The notes below the pieces were generated by a model. It was given only the letters and a program-made list of their open reading frames with translations, was not told the origin of the DNA and did no database searches. A stretch of 64,000 nt of DNA, from assembly GCF_024171765.1 (NCBI RefSeq), contig NZ_JAMTCI010000001.1, positions 806,001 to 870,000 on the forward strand, read 5' to 3'. Position numbers and translations under genes: made by a program. Below, piece after piece: positions 28,494 through 37,476 of the stretch. Each line of letters opens with the position of its first letter. The stretch's first letter is position 1. The DNA comes from Williamsia deligens. GTDB taxonomy: Bacteria > Actinomycetota > Actinomycetes > Mycobacteriales > Mycobacteriaceae.

Positions 28494-30606
28494 GGTCGTA
28501 CAGGGTCACCGATCCGACGGTCCGCGCGGTGTAGGTCTTCTCCACCCATGCGGTGATGTCCGACGCGGTGCCGCGGGCGTTCATCCCGCCGCCGAACCCG
28601 CCACCGGCAATGAACCAGTGGATCTTCCCCTCGCGGACGTACTGCTGGAACTGCGCGAGGGTCGGCGACGGATCGCTGCCGTTGAACCCACCGATCGGCA
28701 TCACCGGCTGCTGGGTCGCCAGCTGATACCCCGACGCCGAGTTGGAGCCGATGGCCGCGGCCATCCACGTGTAGCGGTCCGCGTCACGCTCGAGCAGCGC
28801 CGTCAGCTCCGCGGACGGGCGGGACCCCTCGAGCAGGCCGCCACCGGGGCCGCCCATCCCACCGAACCCGCCGGCCCGCGAACCGGTCGCGCCCGCCGCA
28901 CCGGGCAGACCCGCCTGACCGGGCTGACCCTGCTGCGCACCGAACCGACCCGGTCCTGCCTGCCCGCCACCGAACTGACCGGCACCGGGCTGGCCTGCCC
29001 CGAACTGGCCGGGACCGCCACGTCCGCCGAAGCGACCCGGCCCACCGTGGCCGCCCGGGCCGAACCCGCCGGCCACGCGCGGTCCGGCACTGATAATCGA
29101 GCCGCTCACCGACGACGACACCGTGTCGACGGCGTAGGCCGCGGGCCCCGCGAGACCGAGGATCACCGCCAGGGCCGCACCGATCGCTGCCACGCGGGGG
29201 ATCCTGGTCAGCACCACGGCGACCGCCGCGATCACCGCACCCACGAGGACGATCCACCGCAGCCACGGGACGAAGTCCGACGAGCGTCCGAGGAGGACGA
29301 AGGCCATCACGCCGGTCGCGACCACCGAAGCCGCGAGCACCGCCCGGACCCAGATGCGCTGTCGCTCAAGCCAGCACATCCACCCGGCGGTCCCGACCAC
29401 CCCGGCGATCGCGGGTGCCAGCGCCACCGTGTAGTAGGCGTGGAAGATCCCCGACATGAAGCTGAACGTCAGGTAGGTGACCGCGAACCAGAGCAGCATC
29501 ACGACGAGCAGCGCCCGGCGCAGGTCGGTGCGCGCGGCACGACCACAGATCACCAGCGCGGCGACACCCAGGATGACCGCGGCCGGGATGAGCCAGGCGA
29601 TCTGGCCGCCCTGTTCCGGCTGGAACATCCGCCAGAACCCGGTCTCACCCCACATGCTGCCGCCGCGGCCACCCGGACCGCCCGCGGGGAACCCCGCGGC
29701 GCGGGCGAACTCGGCGAAGGCGGCGTTGTTGCGGCCACCGCCGGGCATCGTGCTGCCGGTCTCGTTGCCCGTGAGTCGCCCGAAGCCGTTGTAGCCGAAC
29801 GTCAGTTCCAGGATCGAGTTGTGTTGTGAGCCGCCGATGTAGGGACGCGAGTCCTTCGGCCACAGGGTGACCGCCAGGACCCACCACCCCGCCGCGACGA
29901 CGAGTGCCACACCGGCGGCGAGGAGATGTCCGATGCGCTTGACCCAGGAGTGCTGCCCGAACGCGAGGTACGCGATCGCGAGTGGTGGGATCACGAGGAA
30001 CACCTGGAGCTGCTTGGTGAGGAACCCGAACCCCACGAAGGCACCCGTGAGCACCATCCATCGGATGCGGCCGTCGTCGATGCCGCGCAGCGTCGCCCAC
30101 ACCGCGCCCAGCATCAGCAGGACGAGCAGCGCGTCGGGGTTGTCGAACCGGAACATCAACGCCGCCACGGGGGTCAGGGCGAGGGCGAGTCCGGCGAGCA
30201 GGCCCGCCTGCCACCCGACGTACCGCCGCACGATCGCGGACAGCAGCGCGACCGATGCGACACCCATGAGAGCCTGGGGCACCAGGATCGACCAGGAGTT
30301 CAGACCGAAGACCCGCACCGCGATGCCCGGGATCCACAGGGACATCGGCGGTTTGTCGACGGTGATGGAGTTGGCCGCGTCCGACGACCCGAAGAACCAC
30401 GCCTTCCAGGACACAGAGCCGGCCTGGATCGCCGCGGAGTAGAAGGAGTTCGCCCAACCGTTGGCCGACAACCCCCACAGGTAGAGGACCGCCGTCCCCG
30501 TCAGGAGCAGACCGAGACCCCAGCGGTCGGGTCGGGCGACACGTCGGCCTCCCGGCGAGACCGGCTGCGGGACGTCGGTCCTGGTGGTGTCGACTGTGCT
30601 GGTCAC
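28477..30606 (-). CDS. GT39/ArnT-like membrane glycosyltransferase with glycine-rich loop
   Basis: Polytopic transferase of 709 aa that moves a sugar from a polyprenyl-phosphate donor to an outside acceptor. After the first helix come KPPMSLWIPGIAVRVFG (catalytic-loop region of the PMT/ArnT kind), RFDNPDALLVLLMLG and FLTKQLQVFLV. Two glycine-rich extracytoplasmic insertions stand out, at about residues 283-318 and 505-590, the latter rich in GG, GQ and GR. The GTG start overlaps the upstream GT2-GtrA stop (GTGA). The acceptor and sugar are unknown. Confidence 0.87.
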   Translation of the reverse strand: MTSTVDTTRTDVPQPVSPGGRRVARPDRWGLGLLLTGTAVLYLWGLSANGWANSFYSAAIQAGSVSWKAWFFGSSDAANSITVDKPPMSLWIPGIAVRVFGLNSWSILVPQALMGVASVALLSAIVRRYVGWQAGLLAGLALALTPVAALMFRFDNPDALLVLLMLGAVWATLRGIDDGRIRWMVLTGAFVGFGFLTKQLQVFLVIPPLAIAYLAFGQHSWVKRIGHLLAAGVALVVAAGWWVLAVTLWPKDSRPYIGGSQHNSILELTFGYNGFGRLTGNETGSTMPGGGRNNAAFAEFARAAGFPAGGPGGRGGSMWGETGFWRMFQPEQGGQIAWLIPAAVILGVAALVICGRAARTDLRRALLVVMLLWFAVTYLTFSFMSGIFHAYYTVALAPAIAGVVGTAGWMCWLERQRIWVRAVLAASVVATGVMAFVLLGRSSDFVPWLRWIVLVGAVIAAVAVVLTRIPRVAAIGAALAVILGLAGPAAYAVDTVSSSVSGSIISAGPRVAGGFGPGGHGGPGRFGGRGGPGQFGAGQPGAGQFGGGQAGPGRFGAQQGQPGQAGLPGAAGATGSRAGGFGGMGGPGGGLLEGSRPSAELTALLERDADRYTWMAAAIGSNSASGYQLATQQPVMPIGGFNGSDPSPTLAQFQQYVREGKIHWFIAGGGFGGGMNARGTASDITAWVEKTYTARTVGSVTLYDLTDPR

Positions 30607-31910
30607 CGGGCCACCTCGGCGGGGGCGTCGGCGTCGTCGGAGGTCTCGCCGCGGAACACCCACCGCAGCGCGACGAACCGTGTCACCGTTGCGACGAGGT
30701 TGGCGAGCACGAGGACCGCGAGCTGCACGTGCTTCGACGCGCCGGGCGCTGTCGTCTCGAGGACCCACAGCGACCCGGAGGTGAGCGCCCAGCCGAAGAC
30801 GAACACCACGAAGCCCTGCATGTGGTGTCGCGCTGCGCCGTCGCGTCCCTTCACGCCGAAGGTGAAGGCGCGGTTGGCCGCGGTGTTGAACACGGCGGTG
30901 ACGAGCAGGGCGACGAAGTTCGCGGCCTGCGCCCCCATCATCGGGTGCAGCAGCAGGTACAGGACGGCGAACGCGACGGTCGAGATCACGCCGATCAGCG
31001 CGAAGCGGACCAGCTGACCGACCATCCCCCGCGGGACGCCCGCGACCTGAGGGTCGTCGAATCGGTTGCGTCCCAGTGAGCGTCGCAGATCGGCCACGGG
31101 GAGATCGCCCTTCGCCAGGGCGCGTCCCACACGCCAGCAGCCGCGCAGGTCCTTCAGCGCGGTGTCGACGATGTCGACCTTGGAGTTCGGGTCGTCGACC
31201 CAGTCGACCGGGACCTCGGCGATGCGCAGGCCGACCCGCTCGGCGAGCACCAGCAGTTCGGTGTCGAAGAACCACCCGGTGTCCGCGACGTAGGGCAGCA
31301 GGGCTTTCGCGACGTCGGTCCGCACGGCCTTGAAGCCGCACTGGGCGTCGGAGAACTTCGCCCCCATCGTGGTGCGCAGGATCAGGTTGTAGCTGCGGGA
31401 GATGAACTCCCGCTTGGCGCCGCGGACGACCCGCGACGACCGCGACAGCCGCGACCCGATCGCGACGTCGGAGTGCCCCGACAGCAGCGGGGCGACGAGC
31501 GGCATGAGCGCGTTGAGGTCGGTCGAGAGGTCGACGTCGCAGTAGGCGACGACGGTGGCGTCGCTTGCCCGCCACGTCGCGTTGAGTGCGCGACCGCGCC
31601 CCTTCTCCGCGAGATGGACGACGCGGACGCAGTCCATGGTCTGGGCGAGTTCGACCGCGACGGCGAGGGTCGAGTCGGTGCTCGCGTTGTCGGCGATGGT
31701 GATCCGCGCCGAGTACGGGACGCGCGTCCGCAGGTGCTCGGCGAGCCGCTCGACACAGGACGCGAGGTCGGTCTCCTCGTTGTAGACCGGCACCACGACG
31801 TCGAGCGCCGGGGTCCTCGGGGTGCGGTCGACCACGACCGTCATCTCGGGGTCGCCGGCCCCCTCCGGACGTCCTGCGCCCCGGGACCGGTCCATGGTGT
31901 CTGCTGTCAT
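30603..31910 (-). CDS. GT2 polyprenyl-phosphate glycosyltransferase fused to GtrA
   Basis: Bifunctional membrane protein of about 435 aa. Residues about 35-260 are a GT2 domain of the dolichol-phosphate-mannose-synthase kind: VVPVYNEETDL, ADNASTDST, YCDVDLSTDLNAL (DxD) and GAKFSDAQCGFKAVRT. Residues about 290-420 are a four-helix GtrA domain (VRFALIGVISTVAFAVLYLL), proposed to flip the lipid-linked sugar. Coupled to the ArnT-like gene, it would make and flip the donor used by that enzyme. The start is uncertain: ATG 31910 is my choice; GTG 31934, ATG 31895 and ATG 31844 are possible. Confidence 0.88.
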   Translation of the reverse strand: MTADTMDRSRGAGRPEGAGDPEMTVVVDRTPRTPALDVVVPVYNEETDLASCVERLAEHLRTRVPYSARITIADNASTDSTLAVAVELAQTMDCVRVVHLAEKGRGRALNATWRASDATVVAYCDVDLSTDLNALMPLVAPLLSGHSDVAIGSRLSRSSRVVRGAKREFISRSYNLILRTTMGAKFSDAQCGFKAVRTDVAKALLPYVADTGWFFDTELLVLAERVGLRIAEVPVDWVDDPNSKVDIVDTALKDLRGCWRVGRALAKGDLPVADLRRSLGRNRFDDPQVAGVPRGMVGQLVRFALIGVISTVAFAVLYLLLHPMMGAQAANFVALLVTAVFNTAANRAFTFGVKGRDGAARHHMQGFVVFVFGWALTSGSLWVLETTAPGASKHVQLAVLVLANLVATVTRFVALRWVFRGETSDDADAPAEVAR

Positions 31911-32014
31911 GACGCAGACTCTCGTGCGCTCCACTGTCGTGGCTCTGCGCGCAGACTGTCAGATTGCTGTGAGCGGGCGCGGTGCCGGATCCGTGCAGGT
32001 CGGGCGACTGCCGT

Positions 32015-32848
32015 TCAGGAGCTGCCGGCGAAGAACAGTTGCAGGGCCGGCGCCGGATCCAGGGCGGTCCCGACGTTCGCCACGACGATGACCGCGAGCA
32101 GTGCCGCGGCGACGGCGAACACGACGGTCGACGCCGCGGCGAGTGGCCGGAGCGCGGTGCCGCGGGCGGCCCGGCGCGCTGCGCGTCCGACCGCGACCGT
32201 GAGTACGGCCAGGCCGAGCACGACGACACCCAGACAGATCGCGAGCACTGCGTGGTAGCGCCCGAAGTCCCGGACCAGTGCACCGATCGCGGGATCCTCG
32301 GCACCGTCGGCGACACCTGCGCTCGCCGCGGCGCGCACGCCGGACAGATCGTCGTCGGCGCGGGCGCGGGGCAGCAGGCTCAGGGCCGACGACGCAGGGG
32401 CGAGTGCGCCCTGGACGTTCGCGACGACCACCACCATCGCGGCCACCGCGGTCGATGCGACCAGGCCACCCGTCGCGGCCCATCGCGCGCGGTCGAGTCG
32501 GGTGGACGCGGTGCCGGCAGATCGCGACAGCCCACGACCGAGGAGTGCGAGTGCACCGACCGCGACCAGGCCGAACACGACCTTCACCCAGTGGTAGTGC
32601 GCCCAGTAGTCGGTGAGATCCCCGAAGGCACCGGTCATCGCGGCCGAGTGCCGACCGAGGAAGTCGGCGACCCCGACGCGCGCGGCGTCGCCGAGCCCTC
32701 GCCCGTCGCCGATGCCTGCGTCGTACGGGTCGCCGGCGATCAGAGTCGGTGCGACGACGAACCCGACGCCACCGACGACCGCTGTCGCCGCCCACACCCA
32801 GCTCGCACGGTGAGGTCGCGATCTCGATGCGTCGACGGTGTGTGTCAT
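32015..32848 (-). CDS. membrane protein of unknown function
   Basis: Unrecognised integral membrane protein of 277 aa. Hydrophobic segments are at about residues 17-40, 85-105, 125-150, 195-220 and 240-265. The stretch between the first two, DPYDAGIGDGRGLGDAARVGVADFLGRHSAAMTGAFGDL, is the most distinctive (broken here: it runs on to TDYWAHYHWVKVV). It lies 10 bp after the HIT gene on the same strand, so it is probably cotranscribed. No domain assigned. Confidence 0.75.
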   Translation of the reverse strand: MTHTVDASRSRPHRASWVWAATAVVGGVGFVVAPTLIAGDPYDAGIGDGRGLGDAARVGVADFLGRHSAAMTGAFGDLTDYWAHYHWVKVVFGLVAVGALALLGRGLSRSAGTASTRLDRARWAATGGLVASTAVAAMVVVVANVQGALAPASSALSLLPRARADDDLSGVRAAASAGVADGAEDPAIGALVRDFGRYHAVLAICLGVVVLGLAVLTVAVGRAARRAARGTALRPLAAASTVVFAVAAALLAVIVVANVGTALDPAPALQLFFAGSS

Positions 32849-32858
32849 CGTCGTCGGC

Positions 32859-33284
32859 TCAGTCCGCGGTGTGCGCGGACTCGCCCGCCGCGCGCAGGGC
32901 CGCGCGGATCTTCTCGGCGGCGTCGTCGAGGGCCGCCGGATCGGGGTCCTTCTCGGCCTGGGCGAGGTCGAAGGTTTCCAGCGAGTGCGCCGGGAAGACG
33001 TGGATGTGCAGGTGCGGGACCTCGAGCCCGGCGATGAGCAGACCCATCCGCGGGGCGTCGAACGCGTCGCGGGTGGCGCGACCGACGGTCTGGGCGACCG
33101 TGGTGAGGTGCGCGAACACACCGGGGTCGACCTGCTCCCAGTGGTCGATCTCCTCGCGGGGGACCACCAGCACGTGCCCCGGGGTGACCGGGTTGATGGT
33201 GAGGAAGGCGACGGCGGTGTCGTCCTTCCACACGAAACGTCCGGGTATGTCGCCGTTGATGATCATGCTGAACACCGATGCCAT
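32859..33284 (-). CDS. HIT family nucleotide-binding protein
   Basis: Histidine-triad hydrolase/transferase of 141 aa. It begins ASVFSMIINGDIPGR, has TPGHVLVVPREEIDHW, and ends the core with HLHIHVFPA, the triad. It probably cleaves nucleoside phosphoramidates or AMP-linked compounds. In M. tuberculosis an HIT gene also lies beside phoPR (from memory). ATG 33284 has TACGAT 6 nt upstream, which gives it its own promoter downstream of repeat array C. Confidence 0.93.
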   Translation of the reverse strand: MASVFSMIINGDIPGRFVWKDDTAVAFLTINPVTPGHVLVVPREEIDHWEQVDPGVFAHLTTVAQTVGRATRDAFDAPRMGLLIAGLEVPHLHIHVFPAHSLETFDLAQAEKDPDPAALDDAAEKIRAALRAAGESAHTAD

Positions 33285-33335
33285 GCGCCGATCGTAGGCC
33301 CGGGGTCCCCTGATGCCCTGTCCGGCTGACGCGAC

Positions 33336-33440
33336 GTGTCAACCGCCCACTCGACGTCTCCAACCGCCCACTCGACGTCTTCAAACGCCCACTCGACGTC
33401 TTCAAACGCCCAGTCGACGTCTTCAACCGCCCACTCGACG
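33336..33440 (-). repeat. 21-bp tandem repeat array C (5 units)
   Basis: Five 21-bp units end at 33356, 33377, 33398, 33419 and 33440, core CGCCCACTCGACG on the plus strand, with one GTCGAC-type unit (33399-33419). On the minus strand it starts 39 bp after the phoR stop codon and reads GTCGAGTGGGCG in the sense of phoR. It is the same family as arrays A and B, 23 kb away, but with no DUF559-type gene beside it. Confidence 0.95.
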
Positions 33441-33479
33441 GGTTGCGACGGGGGTGCGACGGAGCCGGGCCGACGCGCC

Positions 33480-34919
33480 TCAGTCCTCCCGGGGCAGACG
33501 CACCCGGAAGGTGGCACCGCCGCCGGGGGTGTCGACGACCTCGACGGTGCCGTCGTGGGCGTCGACGATGGCCGCGACGATCGACAACCCGAGTCCGCTG
33601 CCGCCCGCGGCGCCACCGCGGAATCGCGAGGTGTCCCCGCGGAAGAAGCGTTCGAACACGCGGTGACGGTCCTCCGGACCCAACCCCGGGCCGGTGTCGA
33701 CCACCTCGATGATCGCCGAGGTGTCGTCGGTCCCCACCCGGGCGACGATCGCCGCCTCGTCGGGCGTGTGCCGGATCGCGTTGGCGAGCAGGTTGCTCAG
33801 CACCTGCGTCAGCCGGGGCGCGTCGCCGACGACCATCGGCACCCCGGGCCCGTCGATCACCTCGAGGGCGATGTCTCGCTGCGGTGCCGTCGCGCGGGCA
33901 CTGTGCACGGCGTCGGACGCCAGGGACAGCAGGTCCACCTGTGCCCGCTCGAGCGGTCGCTGCGCGTCGAGGCGGGCCAGCATCAGCAGCTCCTCCACCA
34001 ACAGCCCCATCCGCTGCGCCTCGTGTTCGATCCGCGACATCAACTGGTCGGGATCGGTCATCGCACCCTGGCGGTAGAGCTCGGAGAACCCGCGGATCGA
34101 GGTCAACGGCGTCCGCAGTTCGTGGCTGGCGTCGGCGACGAACCTGCGCATGAGGTCCTCGGACGCGCGGGCCTGCTCCTCCGATGCCGCTGTCGCCGCG
34201 AACGCCCCCTGGATCTGGTGCAGCATCGCGTTCAGGGACATGGCGAGGCTGCCGACCTCGGTGTTCGGCGCCGATTCCGGGACGCGGTGGTCGAGGTCGC
34301 CGCCGGCGATCTTCTCCGCCGTCTCCTCGACCCGACGCAGCGGCCGCAGGCTGGTGCGGACCAACACGTACCCCAGGCCCCCGACGACCACCATCACCGC
34401 GAGGCCGATGCCGAGTTGCAGCCAGATGAGGCGCTGCACGGTGTCGTCGACGTCGGTGAGCTTGATCGCGACCACCGACGTGCCGAAGGAGTTCACGGTC
34501 TTCACCACCCGCCATCGGGTCGACGAGCCGTCGGCCGATCCGACCGTCTGCGGGTCGTCGCCGATCCGGGAGAGGTCGTCGACGGCCGGATCCCCGCCGA
34601 CGTCGTTGATGGTGAACGGGGCGCTGTCGGAGCGGATGATCCGCACCCAGTACGGCGACGGCGGTCTCCGTTCGTCCTGCGGCGGCCCGATGCGGTCGTT
34701 GCCGCGGGGCCGTGCCCAGCTGTCCGCGGCACCGACGAGCCCGTTGTCGGTGCGGTCGACGAGCCGGTTCTCCATCGCCGACGTCACCGACACCCCGGAC
34801 ACCAGGAGCCCGACCGCGAGGACGACGACCATCAGCGCCACCAGCGACACGCGCAGGGGTACGCCCCGACGACGCCGTGGGACGGCCGCCGGAGGTGTCA
34901 CGAGCGCTGCGGCGGTCAC
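33480..34919 (-). CDS. phoR: sensor histidine kinase PhoR
   Basis: Membrane sensor kinase of 479 aa. Helix 1 at about 21-46, an extracytoplasmic sensor region at 47-165, helix 2 at about 166-188, HAMP to about 245. The dimerisation helix has DASHELRTPLTS with the phosphorylated His266; the ATP-binding domain has NLLANAIRHTP (N box), a DTGPGLGPED-type G1 box and GSGLGLSIV. It is coupled to phoP by GTGA. In mycobacteria PhoPR controls envelope lipids and acid/magnesium responses; the signal here is not known. Confidence 0.93.
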   Translation of the reverse strand: MTAAALVTPPAAVPRRRRGVPLRVSLVALMVVVLAVGLLVSGVSVTSAMENRLVDRTDNGLVGAADSWARPRGNDRIGPPQDERRPPSPYWVRIIRSDSAPFTINDVGGDPAVDDLSRIGDDPQTVGSADGSSTRWRVVKTVNSFGTSVVAIKLTDVDDTVQRLIWLQLGIGLAVMVVVGGLGYVLVRTSLRPLRRVEETAEKIAGGDLDHRVPESAPNTEVGSLAMSLNAMLHQIQGAFAATAASEEQARASEDLMRRFVADASHELRTPLTSIRGFSELYRQGAMTDPDQLMSRIEHEAQRMGLLVEELLMLARLDAQRPLERAQVDLLSLASDAVHSARATAPQRDIALEVIDGPGVPMVVGDAPRLTQVLSNLLANAIRHTPDEAAIVARVGTDDTSAIIEVVDTGPGLGPEDRHRVFERFFRGDTSRFRGGAAGGSGLGLSIVAAIVDAHDGTVEVVDTPGGGATFRVRLPRED

Positions 34920-35614
34920 CGGGGTTCGCGCATCACATATCCCACGCCCCGCAGGGTGTGGATGAGTCGCTTCTCCCCCGTGTCGACCTTGCGCCGCAGG
35001 TAGGACACATACGACTCGACGACGTTGACCTCGCCGCCGAAGTCGTAGTTCCAGACGTGGTCGAGGATGCGCGGCTTCGACAGGACCGTGCCGGCGTTGA
35101 TCATGAAGTAGCGCAGCAGCGTGAACTCCGTCGGCGAGAGCGCGACCAGTTCACCGTTCTTCCACACCTCGTGGGTGTCGTCGTCGAGTTCGATGTCGGC
35201 GAACGTGATCCGGCTGGGCTCGGGTTCCTTCTCGCCGAAACCGCTGCGCCGCAAAATCACCCGGAGACGTGCCACGACCTCCTCGAGACTGAACGGCTTG
35301 GTGACGTAGTCGTCGCCGCCGATGGTCAGGCCGGTGATCTTGTCCTCCATCGAGTCCCGGGCGGTGAGGAACAGCGCCGGGGCCTCGACGCCGTCGGCCC
35401 GGAGCCTGCGCAGCAGACCGAACCCGTCCATCCCGGGCATCATCACGTCGAGCACGAGGGCATCGGGGCGGAAGCTGCGCGCCTTGTCGATCGCGGCGGG
35501 CCCGTTCGCCGCCGTCGCGACGTCGAAGTTCTGGAACTTCAGCGACACCGACAGCAGTTCGAGGATGTTGGGCTCGTCGTCGACGACGAGGACGCGGGCA
35601 CCGGAATCAGACAT
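34916..35614 (-). CDS. phoP: response regulator PhoP
   Basis: OmpR-type regulator of 232 aa. Receiver: VLVVDDEPNILELL, phospho-acceptor Asp56 in LVLDVMMPG, Thr in LFLTARDS, Lys in YVTKPFSLEE. The winged-helix output carries LSPTEFTLLRYFMINAGTV and VNVVESYVSYLRRKVD. Residues agree closely with the M. tuberculosis PhoP I remember, especially around SVSLKFQ and the C-terminal HTLRGVGYV. ATG 35614 has GAAGGTGG upstream. The upstream spacer holds GTGA-N4-TCAC (35672-35683) and a TTCACAG half-site, which could be an autoregulatory site. Confidence 0.95.
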   Translation of the reverse strand: MSDSGARVLVVDDEPNILELLSVSLKFQNFDVATAANGPAAIDKARSFRPDALVLDVMMPGMDGFGLLRRLRADGVEAPALFLTARDSMEDKITGLTIGGDDYVTKPFSLEEVVARLRVILRRSGFGEKEPEPSRITFADIELDDDTHEVWKNGELVALSPTEFTLLRYFMINAGTVLSKPRILDHVWNYDFGGEVNVVESYVSYLRRKVDTGEKRLIHTLRGVGYVMREPR

Positions 35615-35712
35615 GCTGCCACCTTCCGACGCCGTGCTGGGTCGAGCCTGCGAGAAACCTGGACGATCCCTGTGAACGCTCACCAGCGTCGCACGTGCCG
35701 CCGGGCGGGTGC

Positions 35713-36252
35713 TCAGAACAGCGTCGGCTCGCCGAACCCGACCACGCCCTCGGCGGCGAGGATGGCGCGCTTGGTCGCGACGCCGCCGGGTGCGGAGAAG
35801 CCCCCGATCTCGGTGCCGGCACCGAGCACGCGATGGCACGGCACCACGATGGGGAACGGGTTGCGTCCCATCGCGCGACCGACGGCCTGTGCGGCGCCGG
35901 GCGCACCGACGAGTGCCGCCACCTCGCCGTAGGTCGCGACCCTCCCGCGGGGGATGGACCGCAGCACCCGGTACACGCGGCTGTCGAAGTCGGGGAGGTC
36001 GTCGTCGGCCAGGACGACGTCGTCGAGCGTGACGTCGTCACCCCGCAGCAACGCCGCCATCCGGTCGGCGATCTCGACGATCCGCGCGGGTGGTGTCGCC
36101 ACCGGCGCGCCGAGGTGGGCCACGACGCTGGCGGCGTCGGTGTCGGGCAGGGCCGCCGCCGTCACGCGGGCCTCGTCGTCCCACGCCACACCGCACGGTC
36201 CGAGGACGGTGTCGACGACATGACACCCGACCGTCCCTCTCGCTCCGGTCAC
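35713..36252 (-). CDS. ogt: methylated-DNA-[protein]-cysteine S-methyltransferase
   Basis: Suicide repair protein of 179 aa that removes O6-alkyl groups from guanine. The acceptor cysteine is in FPIVVPCHRVLG; VATYGEVAALVG is the DNA-binding helix region with the Arg finger after it, and FSAPGGVATKRAILAAEG follows. GTG 36252 overlaps the stop of the upstream YcaQ-like gene (GTGA), so both belong to one repair operon. Confidence 0.95.
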   Translation of the reverse strand: MTGARGTVGCHVVDTVLGPCGVAWDDEARVTAAALPDTDAASVVAHLGAPVATPPARIVEIADRMAALLRGDDVTLDDVVLADDDLPDFDSRVYRVLRSIPRGRVATYGEVAALVGAPGAAQAVGRAMGRNPFPIVVPCHRVLGAGTEIGGFSAPGGVATKRAILAAEGVVGFGEPTLF

Positions 36253-37466
36253 CGCGCCACGTCCTTCATGAACGGTGCGGGATATCCGGGCGTCGCCTTC
36301 ACCTCGCCCAGCCAGGTCCCGAGGGCGTCGGCACGACGCGTCAGCTGTGCGACGACCCGCTTCGGCAGCTTCTCGAGCAGGTGGAGTCCGACCCCACCGT
36401 CGTCGCGGCGGTACCAGCCGCCGACGATCCGACCGTCCCACCACGCCGTCTGTCCACCGTTGCCGTTGCGGTCGAAGACGTGCGCGGCGTGCGGCGCGAG
36501 GTACCAGTCGCGCTGCTTCCAGCCCATCGTCGTCGGATCGAGTTCGGGGAGCAGGAACCCCTCGGCGGTCACCGGCTCCACGGGGTCGACGTCGTCGGAC
36601 AGGACGTACCCGAGCGCCCACTCGTCGGCGCCGACCGCCACGTCGACCTCGACGACGTCGAGCTCGGCGATCGCCGCGCGCACAGCGGCTTTCGTGGAAC
36701 CCAGCCACCACACGATGTCGGTCTCGGTGCCGGGACCGAACGCACGCAACCACTTCCGGACGAGCGCCACGTGCCCCTCCGCCACGGTGCCCGTCTGCGG
36801 CGGGCCGCCGAGCCACGCGTCCATCGCCGACCACCGCGGACGCGACACGTGCCACCCACCGGTGTTGACGCCCCGCACGATCTCGCCTGCCGCACTCATC
36901 ATGTTGAGGACACGCGGCGCCATCGGGATGGAGCCGCCCCAGCTCTTGTCGACGGCGATGGACACCCGCCCGTCGAGCTCCGGCAGTCGCTCCCGCAGCT
37001 CGGCCGAGGTCGCGTCACCCCCGTCGGCGAGGTGCGCGCGGACGGCCGCGGCGGCGGTGTCGATCCACCCCTCCGGGTCGGGGAAGTCGGGACTGCGCCG
37101 TAGGTCCCGGAGCATGTTGGTGCGTTCGGAGGCGGACACCCTGGGCCCCACGGCCGCGATGGCGTCGGCGAGGGTGTCACGGTCGAGCACGAACGCGGTC
37201 CTGCGCATGCAGAGGTGCCGCACCAGCGACCGGTCCTCGTAGAGCGCCTGCTGGAGATGGGCCGGGGTGACCCCGTCGACGCGAGCCCAGGCGGCGAGGT
37301 ACACCGTCGGCGGGCAGGTGGCGTGCAGCGCGACGAGATCGCGCGCGAGCCGACCCACCGCCGCGGGATCGGAGGCGTCGAGTCGGGTCGAGGAGACCAG
37401 GTGATGCCGCGCCAGCATCCGTGCACGCCGCTGCGCGACGTCGATGCGGGGTCGCGCGGTGGACAT
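36249..37466 (-). CDS. winged-helix DNA-binding protein, AlkX/YcaQ-like
   Basis: A 405-aa member of the HTH_42 winged-helix family to which the crosslink-repair glycosylase YcaQ and its relatives belong. Seen: the N-terminal RARMLARHHLVSS and LVALHATCPPTVYLAAWAR, later LLPELDPTTMGWKQRDWYL, DRNGNGGQTAWWDGRIVGGW. The QxD/QxQ catalytic motif of true YcaQ is not clear to me, so enzyme activity is unproven. Coupling to ogt supports a role in alkylated or crosslinked DNA. Confidence 0.85.
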   Translation of the reverse strand: MSTARPRIDVAQRRARMLARHHLVSSTRLDASDPAAVGRLARDLVALHATCPPTVYLAAWARVDGVTPAHLQQALYEDRSLVRHLCMRRTAFVLDRDTLADAIAAVGPRVSASERTNMLRDLRRSPDFPDPEGWIDTAAAAVRAHLADGGDATSAELRERLPELDGRVSIAVDKSWGGSIPMAPRVLNMMSAAGEIVRGVNTGGWHVSRPRWSAMDAWLGGPPQTGTVAEGHVALVRKWLRAFGPGTETDIVWWLGSTKAAVRAAIAELDVVEVDVAVGADEWALGYVLSDDVDPVEPVTAEGFLLPELDPTTMGWKQRDWYLAPHAAHVFDRNGNGGQTAWWDGRIVGGWYRRDDGGVGLHLLEKLPKRVVAQLTRRADALGTWLGEVKATPGYPAPFMKDVAR

Positions 37467-37476
37467 CAGGCGCAGG

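Noticed and set aside
33336-33440. CRISPR array
   Set aside because: Units are contiguous 21-bp repeats with no unique spacers, and no cas gene is in the window.
35672-35683. PhoP box upstream of phoP
   Set aside because: Only a GTGA-N4-TCAC palindrome and one TTCACAG half-site are present, not the two direct repeats expected for PhoP, so I did not list it as a separate feature.
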